Of a stretch of DNA of 64,000 nucleotides, positions 9,496 to 22,564 are shown one piece after another. The DNA is taken from assembly GCF_000346465.2 (NCBI RefSeq), contig NC_034009.1:29818131-29882130 (forward strand), written 5' to 3'. A program made the position numbers and the translations under genes. The notes beneath the pieces were generated by a model that saw only the letters and a list, made by a program, of their open reading frames with translations, was not told the DNA's origin and made no database searches. Source of the stretch: Prunus persica. Taxonomy: Eukaryota; Streptophyta; Magnoliopsida; Rosales; Rosaceae. Within the stretch, counting starts at the first letter, position 1, and every line of letters begins with the position of its first letter.

Positions 9496-10653
9496 GGGCA
9501 TGTTTAGTAGGCTGGATTAGCCTGGACAGTGTTAAATAAGACTTTAAAACCCACGTTTGGTAAAAGAGGGACTAATATTAATGGGATTATATAGTACATA
9601 AGTCAAAAAAACACCGGACTCGCTCGTCTAATTCAGTGAGGATGAAATGCAGTCCGCAAAATAGCGAGCGTGCTATTTTGAAAGCGCGAGTCCGACCCAC
9701 ACAGCGACCTCCACGAGCTACTCTTGGTTGATGAGTATCTCCTCATTCATGTCGGGCAATATGGCAGTGACTAGCTCTTCGAACTCGACGGTGTCATTTT
9801 CGTTAGCGACGATGACGTGGAGCTAGTCGCCGGTGGGCTTGAAGCCCAGCGACCGGAGCAGGGCGGCGAGCTCGAGCTAGGTGAGGCTGCCGTTGGAGTC
9901 CATGTTGAATCCGTATTCAACCTTTTAGTTATAATTCTGAAAACATCTTTTTGATGTCTTCATTTTAAGAGAATGGATTCAACAAACAGAGCACCGCCAT
10001 CTAGTCAAACCCAGAGCTCCACCACCTGTACCAAATCGAAAATCAAATGCCACCATTAACAATATACATACCAAATTGCAGAGAGATGAGATGGGTTTTG
10101 GATAGAGAGAGAACGAGAGAGGTGGGGGAGAGAGGGATATTTTGCGGAGAGAATCGAGGTTCGGAGGAAGGAGGAGTGGGTGCTGCGGCATGAAGAGAGT
10201 GAAAAAAAGGGAAGTAAGAAGAAAAGAGACAGGAGAGAAGAGGAAGAAAGAAACGGGCCTGGGATTGGGAAGGAAGTGAAGAAGAAAAGAGGAAGAAAGA
10301 AAGAACCGGACAAAAAGAAGGAAAGAAAGGAGATTAAAAAAAAATATGAATTTTTTATTCGTTAAATTATACTCTTTTTTTTTTAATTTAATAAATTGTT
10401 TATAAAAAATTTAGCCTTTAAAAAGTATCATAATTTAATTATTTTTTAAGTCAAAATCCCCAATTAAATTTAAATATTACAAGAATTATTTTCTAGTCCG
10501 AGACAGCACTAAACATAGGTCTTCATTATTTTTACAATCCAGCTTCTTAGTCCGACACAATACCAAACATATGTTAGTACTTAATCCAGCTTAAGCCAAG
10601 ACAGTCCTAAAACTTAATTTAGTCCATAATAGTTCGCCGTACCAAACGACCCC
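9496..10653. mobile_element. PIF/Harbinger-like non-autonomous element with captured gene fragment
   Basis: TAA flanks both ends (9493-9495 and 10654-10656), the 3-bp duplication used by Harbinger elements. Ends are imperfect inverted repeats: left GGGCATGTTTAGTAGGCTGG, right (inverted) GGGGTCGTTTGGTACGGCG. Further inverted words recur inside the right arm (near 10503 and 10570), as if ends were duplicated or nested. It carries a decayed calmodulin-like fragment (9705-9903) and a purine-rich stretch at 10080-10340, and no transposase. Boundaries are reasonable but the superfamily call is an inference from the short duplication and end motif. Confidence 0.55.
9705..9903 (-). pseudogene. Captured calmodulin-like (CML15/16 type) EF-hand fragment
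   Basis: Read from the ATG at 9903 the minus strand gives MDSNGSLT*LELAALLRSLG, then FKPTGD*LHVIVANEN, VEFEELVTAILPDMNEEILI and NQE*LVEVAV. This is an EF-hand protein: loop x-M-D-S-N-G-S-L-T-x-L-E, with a second loop damaged by loss of about four residues before V-E-F-E-E-L-V. The match is to the CML15/16 group of calmodulin-like calcium sensors, from memory. In-frame TAG stops are at 9877-9879, 9823-9825 and 9718-9720. It is dead and truncated on both sides, and is markedly more GC-rich than its surroundings, which fits capture from elsewhere. Confidence 0.8.
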
Positions 10654-10656
10654 TAA

Positions 10657-11871
10657 TGGTTTAAAACATAACATATCAATAGCATAAAATTAGGTTTTCT
10701 TTTTTTATTTGTTTATTCTAAACAAACTTTAGTGTGCTGTTGTCTCTATCTCTCTCTCTTATCTCTACATCTCTCTCTCCTCCCCCTCCCATCGATCCTC
10801 TCTCCCAATATATATCCCAGCAATCCGTACTTCTCAACATTAGTTCAAATCCTAAAAATTTAGATTGTATCTGAAATTCATGGATGCTTTTTCCACTTGA
10901 AATTTGATTCAACAATTCCGCAATTGAATTCGTGCGCTAGCCAAGAACTCGGAGAAATACAAAAGAGAGCTCAAAGGGCTCAGGCTGGAGTCCCAAGTTA
11001 GGCCGCATGTCGTCAACTCAAACCTGGAGGAATGTTGAAGAAGAGAGAAGCTTCAGCATATCTCTATGTTGAATCCGTTGAAGTTGTATCAAACATAGGA
11101 AATTCAATTTAGGGTGTGGGTCTTTTTTGATGCCTAGCAGACATGGTTTCCTAAAATATTATTGATAATTTTTCACTTGGAATCTGATTTAGATATACCC
11201 AACTTTATTTGGGTTTTGAACTAGTGTTCAGGGGAAGTGGGAATTGGGAGATACTAACAAGAAAGAACCGAGGAGAGGGAGGAGACAAGAGAGGAGGAGA
11301 GATAACGTCAACACTAACGTCAGTTAAGAACAACAAAAAATAAAATAAAACTGAACTTTATGCTATAGATGACATGTCATGTTTTAAACAAATAGATTAT
11401 TATAATGATCTAAATGAAGCGAAATGCGGAAAATCCTTAAGAACCCCTTGAACGAGTGTGACTTTGAGTAGCACAAATTAGGCCCAAATTAGACTGGAAC
11501 ATTAGACCCGGCCCAAAAGTTTTGTATTGATTTGTAATTTCCTTACACGGATCCAAAACCAAAGGGACAGGCAGACTTTGGGGCAGATTAAAATCTGTAA
11601 ACTTGTTGGACTATTTTAATATAATTGTTATTCAAATTTGTTAAAGAAATAAAAGCCAGGCCCAGGGCCGGAAGATCGTGAAAGAAAACTAGGACGACGT
11701 CGTCTCCTTGTTCAATAGGGAAAAGAAAAGAATCAATAAAAACGCGGAAACACAAAAGAGGACCCAAAAGTTGAGGATCAAACACAAAACCTTCAACAAG
11801 ACGATCGAATCGAGACGACTGGTTGATTGATCAGAAACACTGCGGCGACCGAGTAGTTCAACAAAGCGAAG
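10657..11871. other. Spacer and presumed promoter/leader of the CWC16 gene
   Basis: No gene. A (CT)-rich block lies at 10740-10805. GGCCCA words at about 11480-11515 and 11650-11670 resemble site II elements of housekeeping promoters. The 12-bp palindrome GACGACGTCGTC at 11693-11704 has an ACGT core that could bind bZIP factors. These sit 170-390 bases before the ATG. All are sequence matches only. Confidence 0.45.
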
Positions 11872-14565
11872 ATGGTATGCCAGCATCCTCTCTCTCTCTC
11901 TCTCTCCAGTAATTCCATTAATCTTGTTCGTACTATGCTATTATGGTATTAGGGTTTTGGTATCGATTAGACGCGTTTTCTTGGGAATTTTCTCTGAATT
12001 TGTTAATTTATTATTGAACTTAGATTTTGATGTAAGAAGAGGTGCCTAAACTTTGAATTTTCACATTCCATTGATCCAAATGTTTGAGTGTCCGGATTTT
12101 AATGGTGCACAAATTTGTATCTACTTTTGGTTGTGGTTGTTTGAGAACCTAGCAGCGGATATCATTATTCACACTGTAAAATTAATCGACAAAGTTGCTT
12201 GTCTAAGATTTTAGGTGGCCCGTTGAGCCCAAAAGGATTTCGTGGTCATGTAATTTTGCTTTTTATATGTATAGGAGATAAATTTAACCTATGGGCTCTT
12301 CACGGGCGGAAATTTGGGATGTGATTTTTTTCTTAATTTATGTGATCTTACATATTTCATTTGAAACAGCCGTTAGAATTACTACTTGGTCATTGGGCTT
12401 GAGATGAATCTTTTGTATCTATATTTGTAGTTTCGTATAAATAGATTTTTTTTTTCTGCTCATTAATTTGTTCAATCTGCTAAATTTGCTTTACTTGGAT
12501 TTCTGCAGTCCTCACTTGCAGCTGCTAGGGCAGACAACTTTTATTATCCACCAGAATGGACGCCAAAGAAGGTATACTTGCGTTCCACTCTTGTTAGAAT
12601 ATATTATGATTGGTTGGTATACGGAGTTGTAATGTTGCTTTTTGGTTCAGGGTTCTTTGAACAAGTTCCATGGTCAACATGCTTTGAGGGAGAGAGCAAG
12701 GAAATTGGACCAGGGGATTTTGATTATAAGGTAACTAATCAAACTCATATGCGTTAGGTGTTTGATAGATATTCCAAATGTATCTCAAGAAGCATGTTTG
12801 TTAATGGAAAATTTTAATGCAATCGAGAGACTTCCTTGCTCCAACAAATGCTGTTTGCTTACTTATGTACTTCCAGTTTGAAGTTGAGGAGTACAGAAGA
12901 ATTCTGATATGTTGATTATCTTGCATTCAGGTTTGAGATGCCTTACCATATATGGTGTGGTGGGTGCAATTCTATGATTGCAAAGGGTGTTCGTTTTAAT
13001 GCAGAAAAAAAGCAAGTCGGAAATTACTATTCTACAAAGGTATATTTTTCAAATACTACTGATTCTTCTGACTTTTCCACCCGGAATTAAATTGGCTATT
13101 TATTAGTTTTGCTACCCTTGATAAAAAAAAAATCCATGTGTTCATTTTTTAACACGTATGATGTTGTTTTTTTTTTTTTTCTTTCTTAACTGGTTTAAGT
13201 TAATACATTTATTAACAATCAAGGTCTTCTTTCCTCCAGATATGGAGCTTTACCATGAAGTCAGCCTGCTGCAAACATGAGATTGTTATTCAGACAGATC
13301 CGCAGAATTGCCAGTATGTGATTATTAGTGGGGCCACTCAAAAGGTTGAGGAATATGACATTGTGGATGCAGAAACTGTTGCACTTCCTGGAGATGAAGG
13401 TTGGTTTTGAAGTAGATGCAAATAGAATCTTTTTCCTTTTGTAACTTTTATAATGGCTTACTGAAATATATTGTTCTCTAATTAAATTAACTTAAACGCA
13501 GTCAAACAAGGAAGAAAAAACAAGATAATGAACAGAGTCCTTTGACTGCATGTACAAGGAAAACGCTCAATTGTTCTTCATAATATGTTGGAACCACTAT
13601 GATGTTTTTTTCTCTTCCCTCTCCTAACAAAAGTCAATTCTTTGTTCTCCAGAAAGAGGAAAGCTCGCGGATCCATTTTATCGTCTTGAACACCAAGAAG
13701 AGGATTTGCAAAAGAAGAAAGAAGCTGAGCCAGTATTAGTGCGCCTACAGCGAGTTTCTGATGAAAGGCATTTAGATGACTATGCCCTCAACAAGGCCCT
13801 CAGAGCAAAACTTAGGGTATGTCAATGATTTTATTTAGCTCTCCCTTGATGTTTTTCTTCTCACACAGTAGTTTATTTCTATTGAAAAAAGTAAAGTAAA
13901 ATTATTAGTTTTCATTTCTTCTTTATCGTTTGTATAACAGAGAGATGATAAATGAATACATGGAGAGATAATTAGTTCTTTTTACCCTGCCTACCCATAT
14001 TTCTTTTAAAGTATTTAGATATGATGAAAGTTGACTATTGGGGATCAAAATATAAGATTTTTACAAGAAAAGAACTCACCTCAGTAATTTTTTCTGTTCT
14101 TACATCTCTTTCTGTCTCTTAGTAGAGAATGAACCAAACTTGATTGTTCAATTTGGCATTACATCAAGGGTTTCCTCACTATTTATTATCGTTTTATTTC
14201 AGTCTCAAAAGAAAAGAGTTGCTGAAGAAGAGGCTGCTTCAAGGAAGATGGGTCTTGGTATACGACTGCTTCCAGTGGCAGAGGAGGATGTTACTGCGGC
14301 ATCACATGTGAAGTTCGCTTCCAGGTTTGACAAAAGCAGGAAGGATAAGCGAGCTTTGATCAATGCTGCTTCAATTTTTCCTGGGTCGTCTGGGACTTCT
14401 ACGTCCAGTAAGAAGAGTTTGGAACTACAATCTAAGAGAAGGAAAATAAGTGCTGCTGCTGCATCCAACTTACTTACAGGGGGATTCAAGCCATCATCAT
14501 GGTCTCAGAATGCAGTTTCTTCAGGCAGACACAATGGAACGTTAGTGACAGTGAGACGCTCTTAG
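11872..14565 (+). CDS. CWC16/CCDC130 (YJU2B-like) splicing factor
   Basis: Seven coding exons join in frame: 11872-11874, 12509-12571, 12651-12730, 12931-13039, 13240-13399, 13653-13816 and 14203-14565, giving 313 residues. The start reads MSSLAAARADNFYYPPEWTP, then GSLNKFHGQHALRERARK and FEMPYHIWCGGCNSMIAKGV. The CGGC pair together with SACCKHEIVIQT forms the zinc-binding core of the CWC16 family. The C-terminal third is basic and Ser-rich (SKKSLELQSKRRK), likely a nuclear signal. Yeast Cwc16/Yju2 proteins join the spliceosome at the first catalytic step; the CCDC130 branch is less studied in plants. Unusually, the initiator ATG is the only coding triplet of exon 1, directly followed by the GT donor. 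The 3' UTR after 14565 has AATGAAAT-type signals near 14796-14806. The gene is intact. Confidence 0.95.
11888..11907. repeat. (CT)n run after the first CWC16 donor site
   Basis: A (CT)n run of about 20 bases begins 13 bases after the donor of intron 1. Introns near plant start codons often carry such pyrimidine-rich tracts, which can raise expression. No direct evidence of function here. Confidence 0.7.
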
Positions 14566-17500
14566 TTATGCAACACCCAATGTGAAATGAAATGGCTGTT
14601 TCTCAAGACACTAGGGAACTTCAGGATCACATGAAGCTCATGAAATTACACTCTCTCTTGTAGTTGGCTTATAGATCTGCCAGTTGTAATTTGTTTTTCT
14701 TTTTCATGTTACATATCACTTCTTTAGTTTTCCTCTCCTACCCTGTGCAGGGGATCTGGTGTGTATTTGGAGTTGTATACAATCATGTTTCAAGTAATGA
14801 AATGAAACGGCAGCTATAAGATGCCAGTAGCTTTTTATCCCATGCAGCTTCAATTTGTTAATGATGTCAACCTTTGTCCTCGGGGTTTTCGCTTGATTTT
14901 AAGAAACGCATCATAGTCCAGTCCATTTAAGAATCGACTGGGTTTCATTTCGTTGAACAATTACAAAACCGTTCAATCATCATCAGGGTCGACGAAGGTT
15001 GACGGATGAATGAAATGTGGAAAGTGACGGATTTATCTCCTACAGCCTACAGGTAAAATAACTTTTAATCAAATCAAGCATATAGAAAAGATTATCCAAA
15101 CACTGTTTGAGCACTGGCCAGGATTGAGTACCATCTTTTAGGTTCCTATCAGGCTTTCTGTTTTTCATAATATTTGTTTAATCTTGATTACTTCTGAAAA
15201 TTCGTTCCATTAAACCAGCTTATCTTTTCTTGGGAAAAAAAAATTTATTTAAAAAACCAGAGGTTCTTTTTTCTTTTTTTTAAAAAAAAAGAATCTTTCG
15301 GGACAATAACATACTAAACTTACACACAATTCACGGATGCTAAGACTCGAATCAAATACCTTTCCTTGAAACAATTGCTCCAAACCTAGTGAGTCCTTAG
15401 CAAAATCAGCTTGTCTTTTGATGAGTTGTTCGAAACTAATCGTTTCTGTCAAAGCTTAACCCAAAAGCTCCACTAAATAAAGTTATCTGTTTTTTTTTTG
15501 TTAAGTGTCTAGTGTCAGAGTCTGCAAAAGTGCGCAGCAATGTTCATAGGCCTGTTTACTTTGTGCATGCATGAGACACAAAGTCCTCCAACGGAGCCAG
15601 GCCTGCTATCGTCGTCATATATACAAGAAGATGGCTCCATTTGAAAATTGATAATCATCGAGCTCTTCAATTATAAATTAAATACATTGTGATTTATTTG
15701 TGAGGTTACACTTAAAATCAGTTGCAGTTCAGAAATCGTTGTAAAAAGGCAAATGACTTTATTCGTGAGCTTCGCTATGAAGAAATTGTACTGACTATAA
15801 CATCCTCTCAGTCTCAAGCCTCAAGAAAAAGCAATTATGTTCCGTAAGTAAAGCGACTGAACACAGAAACCACAATCATGATATGGTTGGTGGGTGCAGT
15901 ACAACTGTTACAGAAATATAGGCTTAAATTCTGACCGGCCTCTCACTGTTCACACCAACTCAACCTCAGTCCTCCCTCAGAGATAAATGTATATATTTTT
16001 ACAAAGACAATTATGCAGCAGAGAGAAAGACAAATACCAAATACCAAATACCATACATAATTAATTGTATATAACTGTCACTGTTTGTAGTAGGTACGCC
16101 AAAGATCTTGTGCCCCTGTTTCTTAGGGTCAATTAGATATTGTGCCCTGTTGTTGGGTTCCCTAGAGCTAGAGCTAGACTCTCTTCGTTTAATTAATTTC
16201 TCTTTTTTTTGCAGGATGTTCTGTATTTGGGCGGACTCCTTTGTCGTTTTAATTAATAACAAACAGTGTGAGGGAAAGTCAGGAAGTAGTAAGATCGTTC
16301 ATTCATCTTCATCATCAGCCAGCAAAGTGTGTGGCTCCTACTTTGGTCCGTACAGCCTAGATGGGTCTAAGCTTCACCAAACACTACCATAAGATCACGC
16401 AAGTGATGGGTAGCAAGCAAATCCAATCCAATATAACAAACACACCTTCTACTTAAAAAGAGAGATATGGCCGAAGCACCAAAACGTACGTACACAAAAA
16501 GAGAGACAGGAGTTGCAGCTCTCTCTGTAAACAAGCACAAAGCCATCTTTTCGGGTTGCCCTTTCTCTCTCTCTCTGCTTTCTGCTTTCTATCCCATACA
16601 CACACAAACATAAAGCCACAGAGATATATTTGTCTTTCTTTGGTGGGTTTAAGACTTTTTAAGTGTACAGCTCACAGAAGTTGTGCAGCTAGATAATATG
16701 TACAACTTATGAACAGTCCCTTTCACTGGGGCCATTTTTTGTTTTGTTCATGTGGGGTTATGCTTATGGCTTGCTTTTCTTGGGAGACGGAGGAACTGCC
16801 TGGTCTGGTTTGGAGGCAAAGAGATCACTGCAAGTGTTGTAGGTGAGTTCTAGAACCTAATCATCCTGTCTTTTGATGATTATGTTAATGCTTCAGCTCC
16901 TTCTCTTACACTAATTCAAACTCTTTACTTAATTTCACTGCATTATCTCTGTCTATCACTTCTATTTTTCTTTTTCTTCTTTTCCAAAGTGCTTGTGTTA
17001 TATATGTATATATATTGCTCTGAATCAGTCAATGATTCTTGAATGAGGTATATTCTCTGAAGAGGTCCTTGATAATATTAGCCAAGAGCCGGACCAAGAT
17101 TAACATAACAGCAGTAATTATATATGATGTTTATATATATGTTGGTTAATCTCATATGATTACAACAAGGGCTATGCTAATTATATATGATGATACCATT
17201 TGTTTCAGCATACCGATGGTTTAATGGATCCTTCCCACTTAATAATGGTATTGGAAGTTTGAGTTAAATAAGATAAAAATATCTCTAAACCCTAATATAT
17301 TCATATATTAAGATTATTTGGGGTTGTTCTCTATTGAAATAATGGGACAGTACCGATAGTATCAACACATATCATATCATGGTGATAATATCTGAGAATT
17401 TGCTACCGCGTTTTAGATATATTTGAGAGCATCTCCATTTCAAGATTCCATGCACTCTGTTCTATTTTTTGTGTTTTTCTGGATGAGTGTAGGTTCGCAG

Positions 17501-20206
17501 TATTTCTTTCTTCAGCAGTGAAAATGCAGTGGTTGCGGCTACAGTAACAGTTGCCTCCATTACTCTCGTCTCTCTCTCTCTCTCTCTCTTGCGTGTCCTC
17601 CTCCATTTGTCATTGATTACTGTTGTTTTTGGATCTGAAATTAATGCAATTACTCCCAATATGAAAAAGTAGTCATTGCGGCTGCTGGGTTTTAACTGAA
17701 TTGAATTCAATGAAAGGTAGTCAAAACCAGTGCCAAGGAAACACGGTAATGTAATGTTTATGTAGTCCACAGCATAACTAAAATTTCTTTATTAGTCTGT
17801 ATTAGTTAGTTGTCTTTTCTTTTTTGGGTTTTATGTCCCCGCTATCTCATTAAAAAAAAAAAAAATTCTTTATTCGGTGCTGTTTTGTACTTGATCCTTA
17901 TTTTTTATAATTCGTTTTCTTTTTCAGGTCCAAGTGGTTTGCCTTTCTAACTTGGGCTAAGCTGGAGCAAGGGGCCTGGTATAGTGCAGACACAGGTTTA
18001 TTTCTCATAAACTGCACACACACACACACATATATATATATACATGAATATATATTGGTAGTTAAATAATTGTATATGAATGACGTTTTGCATGTGTAAC
18101 TTCTGTGCTGTTTTGATATCAACGCTGATCCCATCAACATATAGCCAAAAAATTAGGAAAACAAACATTTTATAATTAATCTCCCCAACATCTTGCTGCA
18201 ACTTTTGAGGATAGAGTTCTGGGAATGATCACGATCTGCAATGATGTTCTGTTTAGTTGTACAATGTTATATGTGCCTACTTGTTTTATTTCTGTTTGCC
18301 TCAGCAACAAGGACCTTTATGCTAAACAAATATGATTATATAACAAGAAGACAACAGAAACCACAAAGAAAAATAACAAAAAATGGCCACAGAATCTCAA
18401 AACACTTTACACCTTTTGCAGCTTGCAAGTTAATTCACCAAGTATACATATCATCAGGATTCTGATGATGCTATCTAACCACAGAATCCAGGTTCCAGGA
18501 CTAGTTTAGGTTAAGATTGTAACATGTGCATATGAGATCGATTAAAAGGTTTTGCAGGATACATATAGGCGATAATAGATCGATTAAAAGATTTCGCTTT
18601 TTGACAGTTGAAATTTGATCGTCTCAAGAGAACTGAGCTTAAATGGTTTCTCTATCAACTATTTTTGCACGTATATATATTACTGGCTAGAATATATAGG
18701 AAACAACAATTATCTCAGGTTGAATGCAAAAACACACAACAATATACGTGCATATGATGATTTTGTGCAAATTAATATGAATAACAATATTCCATCGTTT
18801 TAAACATTGTTAAAGCAGAAACATTAGCTAGAGAATATAGCCGAAATGCTGCATCTGTTCTGTAATAGATAGCCGAAATGTGCCCATCAAGGACTACGTA
18901 TGTGATTCATAATAACAAGAACATCTATCCAGACTTCTTGACTGATTGATGGTGAGGTACAGTTTCTTTCACCTCATTCTGTAATTAATACCAACTAATT
19001 AAGGAATTAAATATTGTAGGAGAGGAATGCATAAGACAGCAGTTTGAACTGCGCAAGAATAGGTAAGATGCACAAAATAAGTAAAGTTATATTGTGAAAG
19101 CTTAAAACACACAAACAATGAAAACATATCTGTAGCCGTTCAATTTAACCTAGGCTATTTAATCAAGACGATCAAGGAAGTTTTTAGCATAAACGGAAGA
19201 GTACCTAGCAGATATGTATTATTTTAGTTGTTTTCCTTACTATATATATTCCTTTGTTTAAAAGAAAAAAAACAATATAAAGATCTAAACCTCCATCTTG
19301 AAATTTGCAGCGTGTATAGACCAAAAGTTATAGTACATAGGGGAGCAGACCAAAGGGAAATGGGAGTTTAGTATTTTTTTTCTTCAAAGTAATAGCATCC
19401 TTGTTGAAAAAACTAGAACAGATGAATGATATATATATATATATATATAGCACACAACTTCTTGTTGAGATTCCATTCAAACTATCTAGCTAATTAGTAT
19501 TTTATATTACTGATGTAATTGCAATCTTGTTGAGAAAAATGGAACCTACTAGAATATATGAACGAGGCGTTCAGCCTACCTGGATTACTGACAGAACGTT
19601 CGTATTGGCTTTTAAGATCGATCACGGTATGGTGTCCAATATCCAAGCAGAGAGATCATTCCTCAACCTGTAATACGCAATTCTTATATTCTGAGAAGCT
19701 TTTGGTTTTGGATATTACTGTATCCATGGTTTGGTTTTATTGCATATATAGGAGATCAAAAGGACCTGAAAGGAATAGAGAATGATATGCTGCTTGTTGT
19801 TTGCAGCAGAACTCTTGCTAGCTACTCAAACCTGCAAAACATCAATATTTGAAGGTGGCATATATGTAGATTGTACTTAATTAGCTGGTAAATACAAATA
19901 TAAACATGAAGTTAAGATATTGTTTTTAATAACTGGAATTCTTGAGAATACACATTATCTGGAGAATTTATGCAATTATCAATTGATAACATGATAGCAC
20001 CTGACACTGCACAATTTTTATAAATCGACATCCTCAAATTAAATTTGCTAATAAATTGGAATAAAAAGTTCAACAAACACTCCTGAAAACATATTACTCA
20101 CTCATGCGCCGGCGATATCAAAGAAAATTATCCACACTTTCATACAAACACCGTATTGTGAGGAATTGGAGAAGGTGCAAGAAACTAAGATTGGTCTTTC
20201 CATTCA
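14566..20206. other. 5.6-kb spacer between CWC16 and the TCP gene
   Basis: No protein gene could be supported. Contents: CWC16 3' UTR to about 14810; T and A runs at 15240-15295; a (CT)n patch at 17567-17590; (CA)8(TA)6 at 18015-18042; (AT)n at 19429-19449. The 16440-16860 segment is rich in leader-like CT and CACA words and has donor-like sites at 16841 and 16852, so a non-coding transcript is possible, but no conserved frame or hairpin matching a known plant microRNA was found. The 19.8-20.2 kb part is the 3' flank of the TCP gene. Confidence 0.5.
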
Positions 20207-21721
20207 TTAATTTCCAAGGAACTGGGACTGCAAAACAATACTTGAATTGGTCCCAAAATTTGAAGAAGTAGTGGGATTTTGGTCTTCAGCAATCAAGGTT
20301 GTGACGAAGATTGAACTAGGGTTTTGTTCTTGCATGCTTGATGAGGTGGACATGAAAACTGATCTAGGCTTTTGTTCTAGGGGGTATGAGGTAGGAGGAG
20401 CAGTAGCCATAGTTGATGAGTTACTAGGGTTTGGATCTATTTGCAGCACGTTATTACCTGTAGTGTTCTTGGAATTGTTGATTTGGCCCCAATTCCCAGG
20501 AAAACTTGGAAAATCATAATCCTCGGAATTTGCTCCACTGGGAATTGTTGTGCTGCCCACAACCTTCTCATCATGATGATTGATGCTCATCACCATGGAA
20601 TTCATCATCATTCCAGGTTCAAACAATTGATCATTAGGACAATTAGAAGACCATAAGTAGTGACCGCCTGAGAATTGATCATTATTAGGGTTTTGTGGTA
20701 CTTGATCATGATCAGGGCTTTGTTTTCTTAAATTCTGATATTGATCCAAACCTGATCTGGTCCTCATCATCTTCTCCCTTGTTCTCTCCCTTGCCCTTGC
20801 TCTTGCCTCGACCCTCGATTCCCTCGCAACCACACATAACTTCCTGTTCTTTTTCTCTCTTTCCAATGTCCCAATCGAATGTACGTCGCCATTTGCAGTC
20901 TCCTGAATCTTGGATGCAACTTCGCTATTCTCAGAAGTGGACGAATTCATCTTTGCAGTGATTGTGCTGGTAGAAGTAGCGTTGGCATTGGTGCTACAGC
21001 TGTAAGCTGCCAGGGGTGAGATGTTGAGGTGCTGCTTGAGTTCCTTGATGGAAGTCTTGGACTTTGTGAAAAGCCACTCGATGGTTTTGCTGGCTTTATC
21101 AAACCCCAGCATGTCTTGAAGATCAAAGAACTTGCGGGCAATTTGAAGAGACAGCCTCATTCTGCGGTCTCTTGGGCCTTGAGCTGTGTAGATCTTGCTG
21201 TGCCTGTCCTTATTCCCGCTTGATCTCTTTCGAGGAGCCTTCGCGTTCTTGCTTTCTCCATTTGATGTATTGCTCTTCTTCTTTGAAGAGCACCCTTTCG
21301 AAGTTGCAGCTGGGGCAGTCCGATCCTCGTCAACACGATCCATTACTTTTTTGTTTGAATTGGAAGCCACAACGCTGATTTCAGTAGTATCATGAGCTTG
21401 AACATGATGAGAAGTAGCACTGTTCATATTGGGACTGGAGCTTCCAACCAAGAGCTGCTGCTGAGATAGCAAGTAGCTCAAAAGCAGTCCGTCGTGTTCA
21501 AGAAAATTATTAGGTGCCTGATGCTGATGATCTTCAGAGTAGTGTGAATAGTACTGACGAATATGATGGTCATCATGTGATATTGAGTTAGGGTTTTCAT
21601 GATCATGCTGATCAATGATATTTGTAGAGGACTTTTCGAGCAGCTGCGGCTGCTGGTTGGTATCACATGGAAAAGGCCGCTGGTAATTACTAGCGCTGCT
21701 GCTAGAAGGAAACATGGTCAT
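20207..21721 (-). CDS. TCP12: TCP transcription factor, CYC/TB1 clade (TCP12/BRANCHED2-like)
   Basis: A single 504-aa frame. The TCP domain spans about residues 170-228: a basic part [20 protein letters not shown], then [20 protein letters not shown] and [13 protein letters not shown], the helix-loop-helix of class II, CYC/TB1 type. A second conserved element, the R domain [18 protein letters not shown], is at about 301-318 and confirms the clade. The flanks are low-complexity, rich in His, Asn, Ser and Gln. These nuclear factors bind GGNCCC-type sites and in eudicots repress axillary bud growth (BRC1/TCP18, BRC2/TCP12) or shape flower symmetry. Position between a CLE12-like and a T5L1-like gene favours TCP12/BRC2; the sequence alone does not separate it from BRC1. 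MTMFPSS offers two starts two codons apart. No frame damage. Confidence 0.93.
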   Translation of the reverse strand: MTMFPSSSSASNYQRPFPCDTNQQPQLLEKSSTNIIDQHDHENPNSISHDDHHIRQYYSHYSEDHQHQAPNNFLEHDGLLLSYLLSQQQLLVGSSSPNMNSATSHHVQAHDTTEISVVASNSNKKVMDRVDEDRTAPAATSKGCSSKKKSNTSNGESKNAKAPRKRSSGNKDRHSKIYTAQGPRDRRMRLSLQIARKFFDLQDMLGFDKASKTIEWLFTKSKTSIKELKQHLNISPLAAYSCSTNANATSTSTITAKMNSSTSENSEVASKIQETANGDVHSIGTLEREKKNRKLCVVARESRVEARARARERTREKMMRTRSGLDQYQNLRKQSPDHDQVPQNPNNDQFSGGHYLWSSNCPNDQLFEPGMMMNSMVMSINHHDEKVVGSTTIPSGANSEDYDFPSFPGNWGQINNSKNTTGNNVLQIDPNPSNSSTMATAPPTSYPLEQKPRSVFMSTSSSMQEQNPSSIFVTTLIAEDQNPTTSSNFGTNSSIVLQSQFLGN

Positions 21722-22532
21722 ATAATAATGGATCTTTAATTAGCTCTCTCTCTCAACCCTTGGATTTTGGATGATGGAAAGTCTCTTCAACGGGTACTGT
21801 TTTGAACCGCCGGAACACAACACCAACAGTAAAGAGAAATTAAGAGAGGCCGGGGATGACTGTTCTGCTACAATATATGTAGATATGGATATATATGCAA
21901 TTAAGCTAGAAAGAGAGCTTTAAAGAGAAAGGGGAGGCAACTACTGCCAAGCTATAAAGAAAAAAACATAAAGTGGACAACCTGATGAGGGTGATGGCGG
22001 TCTTGACTCCTTGTTGGTGGTTGTGCAGAGCTAAAAGAAGATGAGGAAACTGGTATTTGGTTCACTATTCATGTTCATGACCTTACATAATCTTTTAAGA
22101 GAAAAGGCAAGTGCAATCAACAGTGGTGACGAGAAAGAAAGATAGAAAGGAAGAAAGTGAGTGGATACAAGAAATATAGAAAGAGGGACGAGCTCAGGGT
22201 TGCAGAGAGGAAGGGTACTTAAGCGAGCTAGGTAGGTAAAGCTAAAGCTAAAGCTATGGCCAAGCTGATGAGCTATATAAGAGGTAGCTGTGCAACTGAT
22301 GATATCTCTCTCTTCGAGTCTTAATTTGAACATATCACGTGGGTGGGTGCAGGGGTGGGAGCTCGAAAGCGACCTAACCTAGCCATTCTTTTTCAGTATG
22401 TGTGGACTGTGTGTGTGTGTATGAGAAAGAAAAGAAATAAAGAGAGAGAGAGGGTTCTGAAAAACTTATTCATAGCTCTATGAGAATTTTGAGAGGGCTA
22501 AAACTGACCACCTTCATGAATATAGGTACCCT

Positions 22533-22564
<32 letters not shown>

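Noticed and set aside
10056..10313. Minus frame of 85 aa rich in Ser, Leu and Phe
   Set aside because: It is the complement of a purine-rich stretch inside a Harbinger-like element, with no domain.
16440..16860. Possible leader exon or primary microRNA transcript
   Set aside because: Composition is leader-like and donor-like GT sites follow, but no frame, downstream exon or known microRNA sequence was found, so no gene is claimed.
18457..18476. GATTCTGATGATGCTATC resembling plant miR172
   Set aside because: It differs from mature miR172 at several positions, and no complementary star arm is visible within 200 bases on either side.
22031..22333. 100-aa minus frame upstream of the TCP gene
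   Set aside because: No recognisable domain; it sits in the presumed leader/promoter and is pyrimidine-rich on the minus strand.
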